A stretch of DNA of 64,000 nt, from positions 86,375 through 150,374 of the forward strand of contig UQRP01000002.1 of NCBI GenBank assembly GCA_900543585.1, written 5' to 3'. This stretch comes from an uncultured Prevotella sp. (GTDB taxonomy: Bacteria > Bacteroidota > Bacteroidia > Bacteroidales > Bacteroidaceae). The notes below the pieces were generated by a model. The model had not been told where the DNA came from and ran no database searches. It saw only the letters and a program-made list of their open reading frames with translations. Below, piece after piece: positions 57,585-64,000 of this stretch (position 1 is the first letter of the stretch; the number at the start of each line of letters is the position of its first letter). The position numbers were made by a program, and so were the translations under genes.

Positions 57585-60305
57585 TTAATCTTCTACGGCA
57601 GCTTGTGCTGCTGCAAGGCGTGCGATAGGCACACGGAATGGAGAGCAGCTGACATAGTCGAGGCCAGTGCGATGGCAGAACTTCACGGAAGAAGGTTCGC
57701 CACCATGCTCACCACAGATACCACACTTCAGATTCTTGTTGGTAGAGCGTCCTCTCTCAACACCCATCTTCACGAGCTGGCCGACGCCTGTCTGGTCGAG
57801 GACCTGGAAGGGGTCAACCTCCAGGATCTTCTGATCAAGATAGGTGGGCAGGAAACGGGCCACATCGTCACGGCTATAGCCGAACGTCATCTGCGTGAGG
57901 TCATTGGTGCCGAAGCTGAAGTAGTCAGCATGCTTGGATATCTTATCAGCCGTAAGGGCTGCACGAGGAATCTCTATCATAGTACCAAGCTTATAGTCAA
58001 TACTCTCACCCTTTTCCTTAAAGAGTTCCTGCGCGGCCTCTCTGATGACATCTTGCTGGGCTTCCAGCTCTTTCTCCGTACCTACGAGAGGTACCATAAT
58101 CTCAGGCTTAGGGTTGAGGCCCTCTGCTTTCAGCTGGAGAGCGGCGCCTAAGATAGCCTTGGTCTGCATCTTGGTAATCTCAGGATAGGTGATGCCCAGA
58201 CGGCAGCCACGCAAGCCGAGCATGGGGTTGACCTCCCGGAGGGAAGCCACACGCTGCTTGATGAACTCGATAGGCTTGTGCATCTCTTGCGCCATAGCCT
58301 CCTGGCCCTTCTCATCGTGAGGTACGAACTCGTGGAGAGGCGGGTCGAGAAGTCGGATGTTGACAGGCATACCGTCCATGCACTTCAGAATACCATAGAA
58401 GTCCTTCTGCTGCAGAGGCAGAAGCTTGGCAAGGGCAACCTCGCGCTCCTCCTTGGTATCGGCGAGGATCATCTCGCGCATCGACTTAATCTTGTCGTTG
58501 TCGAAGAACATGTGCTCTGTGCGGCAGAGACCGATACCCTGGGCACCAAACTTCTTGGCGACCTCAGCATCGTGGGGCGTATCGGCATTGGTGCGGACAA
58601 TCATGCGAGTGTATTTGTTGCAGAGGTCCATGAGCTCGGCGAAATTGCCAGTGAGCTCAGCGGGCTTCGTCTCTACATTGCCTTGATAGACCTCACCGGT
58701 AGAACCGTTGAGAGAGAGGTAGTCACCTTCACGGAGCACGACACCGTCAATCTCTACAGTGCGTGATTTGTAATCTACGATGATGGCGCCAGCACCTGAG
58801 ACACAGCACTTACCCATACCACGTGCCACGACGGCAGCATGTGAGGTCATACCGCCACGAGCGGTAAGGATACCCTCTGCGGCAGACATACCGGCGAGAT
58901 CCTCAGGAGATGTCTCTATACGTACCATGATGACGTTGTGGCCTTCATCGTGCCACTTGGCGGCATCGTCAGCGAAGAACACTATCTGTCCGCAGGCAGC
59001 ACCCGGAGAGGCTGGCAGACCACGTGTGAGCACCTTTGCCTTAGCAAGTGCGGCCTTGTCGAAGACAGGATGGAGGAGTTCGTCGAGCTTGTTAGGCTCG
59101 CAGCGCTCGATAGCCGTCTTCTCGTCAATCTCACCCTCATGGAGCAGATCCATGGCAATCTTTACCATAGCTGTTCCTGTACGCTTGCCGTTACGTGTCT
59201 GAAGGAACCAGAGCTTACCTTCCTGGACAGTAAACTCCATGTCCTGCATGTCGTGGTAGTGTTTCTCCAACTTGTCCTGCAGGGCGTTGAGCTGTGTATA
59301 GATTTCTGGCATAGCCTCTTCCATAGATGGGAACTTAGCGGCGCGGATGTCTTCAGAGATACCCTGCTGCTTGGCCCAACGGAGAGAGCCCTCTTTGGTA
59401 ATCTGCTGAGGAGTGCGGATACCGGCTACGACATCCTCGCCCTGGGCATTGACAAGGTATTCGCCATTGAAGCGATTCTCACCGGTAGCGGCGTCACGGC
59501 TGAAGCAGACACCTGTGGCAGAGGTGTTGCCCATGTTACCGAAGACCATAGCCATGACGGTGACGGCAGTACCCCATTCCTGAGGAATACCATTCATCTT
59601 ACGGTAGAGGATGGCGCGCTTGTTCATCCAAGAGTCGAAGACGGCGCAGATGGCACCCCACAACTGGTCGATAGGATTCTCGGGGAATGTCACACCCGTC
59701 TGTTCTTTGATAGCCTCCTTAAAGAGTTTGACGAGCTGCTTGAGCTCATCGGTCGTCATCTCGTTGTCAAGGACGATACCCCGCTGGCTCTTCACCTTCT
59801 CAATAATAGCCTCGAAGGGGTCGATATCATCTTTGTTGACGGGCTTCAGACCTAACACCACATCACCGTACATCTGTACGAAGCGGCGGTAGCTGTCGTA
59901 GGCGAAGCGCTCGTTGTTGGTCTTCTTAGCCAGCCCTACGACCACCTCGTCGTTGAGACCGAGGTTCAGGATGGTATCCATCATACCCGGCATAGAAGCA
60001 CGGGCGCCGGAGCGGACACTGACAAGGAGCGGATTCTCTGCATCGCCAAACTTCAAGCCCATCAGATTTTCGATGTGGTGGACGCTTTTCTCTACATCGT
60101 CTTTGAGAAGCGCAACGACATCGTCCTTGCCTTTCTCAAAATATTCGTTGCAGACATCTGTGGTTATCGTGAAGCCCGGAGGAACAGGAACACCGATAAG
60201 ATTCATCTCTGCCAGGTTGGCACCTTTACCACCGAGCAGATTCCTCATGTCGGCACGACCCTCGGCCTTGCCGTTACCAAAAGTATAAACCCTTTTCTCG
60301 TTCAT
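57585..60305 (-). CDS. ppdK: pyruvate, phosphate dikinase
   Basis: A 906-residue enzyme interconverting pyruvate + ATP + phosphate and phosphoenolpyruvate + AMP + pyrophosphate. An N-terminal ATP-grasp domain (about 1-340; GGKGANLAEM at the start) precedes the swivelling His domain with GGMTSHAAVVARGMG near residue 480 (phosphorylated His). The C-terminal PEP/pyruvate barrel has GLCRTEHMFF, LRGCRLG and SFGTNDLTQMTFG. Length is typical. The direction may be glycolytic, using pyrophosphate, or gluconeogenic. A minus-strand -7 box (60376 to 60369) lies about 65 nt upstream. Confidence 0.96.
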   Translation of the reverse strand: MNEKRVYTFGNGKAEGRADMRNLLGGKGANLAEMNLIGVPVPPGFTITTDVCNEYFEKGKDDVVALLKDDVEKSVHHIENLMGLKFGDAENPLLVSVRSGARASMPGMMDTILNLGLNDEVVVGLAKKTNNERFAYDSYRRFVQMYGDVVLGLKPVNKDDIDPFEAIIEKVKSQRGIVLDNEMTTDELKQLVKLFKEAIKEQTGVTFPENPIDQLWGAICAVFDSWMNKRAILYRKMNGIPQEWGTAVTVMAMVFGNMGNTSATGVCFSRDAATGENRFNGEYLVNAQGEDVVAGIRTPQQITKEGSLRWAKQQGISEDIRAAKFPSMEEAMPEIYTQLNALQDKLEKHYHDMQDMEFTVQEGKLWFLQTRNGKRTGTAMVKIAMDLLHEGEIDEKTAIERCEPNKLDELLHPVFDKAALAKAKVLTRGLPASPGAACGQIVFFADDAAKWHDEGHNVIMVRIETSPEDLAGMSAAEGILTARGGMTSHAAVVARGMGKCCVSGAGAIIVDYKSRTVEIDGVVLREGDYLSLNGSTGEVYQGNVETKPAELTGNFAELMDLCNKYTRMIVRTNADTPHDAEVAKKFGAQGIGLCRTEHMFFDNDKIKSMREMILADTKEEREVALAKLLPLQQKDFYGILKCMDGMPVNIRLLDPPLHEFVPHDEKGQEAMAQEMHKPIEFIKQRVASLREVNPMLGLRGCRLGITYPEITKMQTKAILGAALQLKAEGLNPKPEIMVPLVGTEKELEAQQDVIREAAQELFKEKGESIDYKLGTMIEIPRAALTADKISKHADYFSFGTNDLTQMTFGYSRDDVARFLPTYLDQKILEVDPFQVLDQTGVGQLVKMGVERGRSTNKNLKCGICGEHGGEPSSVKFCHRTGLDYVSCSPFRVPIARLAAAQAAVED

Positions 60306-60368
60306 AAAAATTATTTTTAAGATTTAGATGTTTCTGTCTTATTGTGTCGTTTTGCTAACTACACTTTG

Positions 60369-60376
60369 CAAAGATA
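60369..60376 (-). promoter_or_regulatory. -7 promoter box TATCTTTG for ppdK
   Basis: On the minus strand TATCTTTG precedes the ppdK ATG at 60305 by about 63 nt. Confidence 0.55.
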
Positions 60377-60491
60377 GCATATAACTTTATATCCTCAAAG
60401 AATTTTATGGAAAAAATGCGCAGTCGAGATTACATTTTTTATGTTTGCGCAAACAAATCGCAAAAAAGTTGCTCAACACACACTTTTCTGC

Positions 60492-60499
60492 TAATTTTG
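60492..60499 (+). promoter_or_regulatory. -7 promoter box TAATTTTG for rlmD
   Basis: TAATTTTG lies 18 nt before the ATG at 60518 and inside the longer in-frame extension, which supports the shorter start. Confidence 0.6.
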
Positions 60500-60517
60500 C
60501 AGTTTAAAAATATAGTT

Positions 60518-61984
60518 ATGAGTAGAAATCGCAAACCGAATCCCATTTTAGAGAATGTTACCATAGAGTCCGTTGCTGCTGAGGGGAAAAGCCTCTTTCA
60601 CAACAACGATGTTGTCGTCTTTGTACCCTTTTGTGTACCTGGCGACGTTGTAGACGTAGAGATTCTTCGAAAGAAGCATCGCTATGCGGAGGGTCGTGTC
60701 GTTCGCTTCATCGAGAAGAGTGCGGTCAGGGCCGAACCTTTTTGTGAGCACTTTGGCGTCTGTGGTGGCTGTAAATGGCAGAACTTGCCCTATGAGGAGC
60801 AGCTGAAAGCTAAACAACAGCAGGTCCACGACCAGCTTACGCGTATTGGAAAGGTGGAACTGCCGGCCTTCAACGATATCTTGGGCTCGGTAAAGACTAC
60901 GGAATACCGCAATAAACTCGAGTTCGGTTGTTGTGACCGTCGATGGTTCACTAAAGAAGAGTTGGAGAATCCGGACCTGAACCTTGACGAGGGCAACCAC
61001 TCAGCCATTGGCTTCCATATTACCGGGGCTTTCGACAAAATCTATCCTATCAGAAAGTGCTGGCTGATGGACAATCTCCACAATGAGATAAGAAACGAGA
61101 TAGAGCGTTATGCTAAGGAGATAGGCATGACATTCTATGATGTCCGTGGTCAGAAGGGATTGCTGCGTAATCTCATGTTCCGCAACTCTAATACCGGTGA
61201 GTGGATGCTGCTTATACAGTTCCATTATGATCAGCCGGAGGATGAGGCACTGGCCAGGCAGTTGCTTGCGCATGTGGCAGATAAGTTCCCGCAGATCACA
61301 TCTTTAATATATGTAGACAACCAGAAGGGAAATGATACCATTGGTGACTTGGAGTTGACAACTTTCAAGGGTACAGACTTCATCTACGAGAAGATGGGCG
61401 ATCTGAAGTTCAAGGTTGGTCCCAAGAGTTTCTATCAGACTAATACCGAGCAGGCTCATCGGCTTTATGATGTAGCCAAAAGTTTTGCTTTTGCTAAAAT
61501 CGAAAAAGTAGAAGGTAGTGAGGATGTTATAGACGGACAGAAACCGCTTATCTATGACCTCTATACTGGTACGGGTACCATTGCCAATTATGTGGCACGA
61601 GATGCACGCAAGGTCATAGGAATAGAATATGTGCCAGAGGCTATTGAGGATGCCAAGGTCAACAGCCGCATCAACGGTATTGATAATACAGAGTTCTTAG
61701 CCGGTGATATGCGCAAGATTCTCACCGATGACTTTATCAAAGTGCATGGCCGTCCCGACATTATCATCACAGATCCACCACGGGCAGGCATGCATCCTGA
61801 CGTTGTCAATGTGATTATCAATGCCCGGCCTAAACGTATCGTCTATGTAAGTTGTAACCCTGCTACCCAAGCTCGTGACCTGCAGCTCTTGGATGCCCAC
61901 TATCGCGTGGCAGCCGTCCAACCGGTGGATATGTTCCCCCATACACCGCACGTGGAGAATGTTGTCCTGTTAGAACTGCGTTAA
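60518..61984 (+). CDS. rlmD: 23S rRNA (uracil-5-)-methyltransferase
   Basis: A 488-residue RNA m5U methyltransferase of the RlmD/TrmA-like group. The N-terminal TRAM-like OB domain (about 1-65) is followed by a probable [4Fe-4S] Cys set in CEHFGVCGGCKWQN (about residues 74-87). The SAM domain includes LIYDLYTGTGTIANYVA (about 350), and the catalytic Cys is in VYVSCNPATQARDL (about 442-455). The start at MSRNRKPNPIL is set by the -7 box upstream. Site specificity (U1939 or another) cannot be told from sequence. Confidence 0.88.
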   Translation: MSRNRKPNPILENVTIESVAAEGKSLFHNNDVVVFVPFCVPGDVVDVEILRKKHRYAEGRVVRFIEKSAVRAEPFCEHFGVCGGCKWQNLPYEEQLKAKQQQVHDQLTRIGKVELPAFNDILGSVKTTEYRNKLEFGCCDRRWFTKEELENPDLNLDEGNHSAIGFHITGAFDKIYPIRKCWLMDNLHNEIRNEIERYAKEIGMTFYDVRGQKGLLRNLMFRNSNTGEWMLLIQFHYDQPEDEALARQLLAHVADKFPQITSLIYVDNQKGNDTIGDLELTTFKGTDFIYEKMGDLKFKVGPKSFYQTNTEQAHRLYDVAKSFAFAKIEKVEGSEDVIDGQKPLIYDLYTGTGTIANYVARDARKVIGIEYVPEAIEDAKVNSRINGIDNTEFLAGDMRKILTDDFIKVHGRPDIIITDPPRAGMHPDVVNVIINARPKRIVYVSCNPATQARDLQLLDAHYRVAAVQPVDMFPHTPHVENVVLLELR

Positions 61985-62092
61985 AATGTTCTTGGATGGG
62001 CTGCTGAGGGTATAAGATAGGCCTTTTATGCGATAAAATCGTAAAATTACGCAATAAATATTAAAAACAGGACAGCGTATCGAATTTTTTCA

Positions 62093-62100
62093 TAACTTTG
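62093..62100 (+). promoter_or_regulatory. -7 promoter box TAACTTTG for rpoD
   Basis: TAACTTTG lies 97 nt before the rpoD ATG, implying a leader of about 90 nt. No strong structure was recognised in that leader. Confidence 0.5.
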
Positions 62101-62197
62101 CAACCTAATTGGGCTAATTGCGTCCATTTGCAAGCGGCCCATAGAGTGAACTTCAATAGGTATAAGATACACATATCTTTTATTAATCAGGTAAGAA

Positions 62198-63070
62198 ATG
62201 CGTCAGTTAAAAATTCAGAAGAGCATCACCAACCGTTCCAGTGAGGCATTGGACAAGTATCTGGTAGAAATTGGCCGTGTGCCTATGATTACTGTGGACG
62301 AGGAGATAGAGTTGGCCCAGAAGATTCGTAAGGGCGGTCGCGAAGGCGAGCGTGCCAAGGAGAAACTTGTCAAGGCTAACCTTCGATTTGTGGTGTCTGT
62401 GGCAAAACAATATCAGCATCAGGGTCTTGGGCTTACTGACCTCATTGATGAGGGCAATATAGGCCTTGTGAAAGCCGCCGAGAAGTTTGACGAGACGCGC
62501 GGCTTCAAGTTCATCTCCTATGCTGTGTGGTGGATTCGCCAGAGCATCCTGCAGGCTATCGCTGAGCAGAGCCGTATCGTGCGCTTGCCGCTCAACCAGG
62601 TTGGTGCACTTTCTAAGATCAACTCTGAGATTTCTAAGTTCGAACAGAAGAACCAGCGTCGTCCATCAGTGCAGGAACTTTCCTCGCTGACAAATATTGA
62701 CGAGACAAAGATAGACCAGACGATCAAAGCCGACAATCATCACATGAGTATCGACGCACCTTTCCAGGAGGACGATGATAACTCTATGGCCGATGTGTTG
62801 GCTTCCGGCGAGGATAGCCGTGCAGACAAGCAGGTTGACTACGAGAGTATGGCAAAGGAACTTGATACCGTACTTCGTAATGTTCTGAAAGATCGTGAGA
62901 TAACGATTGTTCGTGAATGCTTTGGTATAGGCTGCCACGAGAAGGGCCTCGAGGAGATTGGTGATCAGTTGGGTCTTACACGTGAGCGTGTGAGACAGAT
63001 CAGAGAGAAGAGTATCGTGAAGTTGCGTGAGAGCGGATACGCTAAGTTACTCATTAAATACTTAGGTTGA
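62198..63070 (+). CDS. rpoD: primary RNA polymerase sigma factor
   Basis: A 290-residue sigma-70, short as usual in Bacteroidota (no region 1.1 or large non-conserved insert). Region 1.2 is near residues 15-45, region 2 includes LIDEGNIGLVKAAEKFDETRG and FISYAVWWIRQSI (about 85-120), and region 4 helix-turn-helix is TRERVRQIREKSI (about 265-277). It recognises the -33 TTTG / -7 TAnnTTTG promoters seen throughout the window. A strong terminator follows. Confidence 0.95.
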   Translation: MRQLKIQKSITNRSSEALDKYLVEIGRVPMITVDEEIELAQKIRKGGREGERAKEKLVKANLRFVVSVAKQYQHQGLGLTDLIDEGNIGLVKAAEKFDETRGFKFISYAVWWIRQSILQAIAEQSRIVRLPLNQVGALSKINSEISKFEQKNQRRPSVQELSSLTNIDETKIDQTIKADNHHMSIDAPFQEDDDNSMADVLASGEDSRADKQVDYESMAKELDTVLRNVLKDREITIVRECFGIGCHEKGLEEIGDQLGLTRERVRQIREKSIVKLRESGYAKLLIKYLG

Positions 63071-63094
63071 TAAGTTTAGACTAAAATATATTGG

Positions 63095-63130
63095 AATCCC
63101 CGTCAAAAGTCTTTTTGACGGGGATTTTTT
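63095..63130 (+). terminator. terminator of rpoD
   Basis: AATCCCCGTCAAAA (63095-63108) pairs with TTTTGACGGGGATT (63113-63126), then a T-run. Confidence 0.92.
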
Positions 63131-63143
63131 CGTAATTTATCAG

Positions 63144-63151
63144 TATCTTTG
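63144..63151 (+). promoter_or_regulatory. -7 box TATCTTTG, 4 nt before an ATG start
   Basis: TATCTTTG is followed by CACT and the ATG at 63156, the same 4-nt spacing as at 48590. It suggests a leaderless mRNA. Confidence 0.5.
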
Positions 63152-63155
63152 CACT

Positions 63156-64000
63156 ATGAAACTAAGCATTATCATACCCGTCTACCGAGTGGTAGGAACC
63201 TTGAGGCGCTGTTTGGACAGCGTCATAGGGCAGTCCTACCAGGACTGGGAGATAGTGCTCGTCAATGATGCCTCTCCTGACAATAGCGATGAGATCTGCA
63301 AGGAGTATACGCAGAAGGACTTGCGCATTCGTTATGTGGAATTTACGGTGAATCGGGGATTGAGTGCGGCAAGGAATGCAGGGATCAGAGAGGCGGCTGG
63401 CGAATATATTACTTTTATAGACAGTGACGACTATATAGCTCCTAACACGCTGGAGCCGCTCATGGCGGTGATGTGTCATCATCCAGAGTATGATTTCTTG
63501 GAATATCCTGTTTGGGAACATTTTGGTGGCAGACAACAACATCTGCTATCTTTTCCTCGGAAGATATACACAGATAGGGTGGTCTATTGGTTGAAAGCCG
63601 AGGCTTACCGGCATGCCTACGCTTGGAATAAAATTTTCAGACGCTCGCTGTTTAATAATGTAGCCTTCCCAGAAGAACTGAATTTCGAGGATGTTTGGAC
63701 ATTGCCACAGGTGCTCAGAAACTGTAAGGTGGTCGCAACGACAGATGTCGGATGCTACTACTATACGGAAAATCTGAATGGTATCACCCATCGGGCTACA
63801 CTCCAGGACCTGCGAAGTCATCTTCAGGCCCATCTCACCGTGATACGGCAACTTCATCCTGCTGCTGATACCTACCATTTCGACTCATGTTTGACCGAAG
63901 ATTTTGCAAGGTACTATGCGGCCGTCCTGAACATTTTGATAGACATTGGTGATGCCACATTGGGACCGATGAAAGGACCACCTTTCGAAGGCAGAGACTC
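63156..64000 (+). CDS. family 2 glycosyltransferase, 3' end outside the window
   Basis: An open frame of 281 codons with no stop before the window edge. The GT-A start is MKLSIIIPVYRV, followed by VLVNDASPDNS (about residues 35-45), NRGLSAARNAGI and the metal-binding FIDSDDY (about 87-93). These are the marks of GT2 enzymes that build cell-surface polysaccharides from nucleotide sugars. Donor and acceptor are unknown. A -7 box ends 4 nt before the ATG. The rest of the gene and any glycan locus lie downstream. Confidence 0.9.
   Translation, partial: MKLSIIIPVYRVVGTLRRCLDSVIGQSYQDWEIVLVNDASPDNSDEICKEYTQKDLRIRYVEFTVNRGLSAARNAGIREAAGEYITFIDSDDYIAPNTLEPLMAVMCHHPEYDFLEYPVWEHFGGRQQHLLSFPRKIYTDRVVYWLKAEAYRHAYAWNKIFRRSLFNNVAFPEELNFEDVWTLPQVLRNCKVVATTDVGCYYYTENLNGITHRATLQDLRSHLQAHLTVIRQLHPAADTYHFDSCLTEDFARYYAAVLNILIDIGDATLGPMKGPPFEGRD

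Overview
The window looks like a chromosomal segment of a Bacteroidota bacterium, most likely Prevotella or a close relative. The -7 box TAnnTTTG (TAACTTTG, TATCTTTG, TAATTTTG) lies upstream of most transcription units, sometimes with a TTTG box 19-20 bp before it. Shine-Dalgarno sequences are weak. The gene families also fit: DUF4491, DUF1573, GT3 glycogen synthase beside a short GT35 phosphorylase, Bacteroidota-type short RpoD, OmpP1-like porin, GHL10 glycosidase, PPDK. No rRNA, tRNA, CRISPR array or intact insertion sequence was seen.

Layout. 0-4.3 kb: ABC ATPase plus FtsX-like permease, an RluA-type pseudouridine synthase, a small membrane protein, and two exported proteins on the other strand. 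4.3-9.5 kb: glycogen synthase and glucan phosphorylase, then a Lys/Ala-tailed winged-helix protein. 9.5-18.4 kb: ferritin, DUF4491, phosphohexomutase, SLC13 transporter, DUF1573, AspRS, and a patatin with a C-terminal barrel. 18.5-25 kb: a tightly packed run of nucleotidyltransferase, ATP-grasp-like protein, CDP-alcohol phosphatidyltransferase and HAD protein, then an outer-membrane protein and a LuxR regulator. This reads as a phospholipid headgroup cassette (kinase, CDP-headgroup, phospholipid); an inositol-type headgroup is the leading guess. 25-28.4 kb: WG-repeat protein, LtaS-like phosphoglycerol transferase, TrmO. 28.4-31.2 kb: a decayed or mis-sequenced island holding a LytTR two-component pair broken by at least three single-base indels, a tiny Lys/Ala-rich gene with apparently compensating indels, and a decapitated cytidylate-kinase-like gene.

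31.2-37.5 kb: Nramp transporter, a YgbA-like protein, an AspT/YidE transporter, a J-domain protein, an HD protein, and L21/L27 with a structured leader. 37.5-44.5 kb: subtilase, Sel1 protein, and the acn-icd-gltA oxidative-branch operon that makes 2-oxoglutarate. 44.6-49.6 kb: Wza- and Wzc-like capsule export proteins, KdsC, and a GNAT-like protein. 49.8-57.3 kb: GHL10 glycosidase, OmpP1-like porin, a Tyr/Trp/Gly-rich exported protein, PrmA, ManC, and a small envelope-stress-like pair. 57.5-64 kb: PPDK, RlmD, RpoD, and the start of a family 2 glycosyltransferase that runs off the window.

Most striking structure outside genes: three unrelated 7-8 nt tandem arrays within 4 kb (35.9, 38.95 and 39.4 kb), two of them folded into inverted pairs; six exact-period 22-bp repeats upstream of the 57.2 kb operon; a stack of palindromes at 32.55 kb; and two genes whose start codon sits only 4 nt after a -7 box, suggesting leaderless transcripts.
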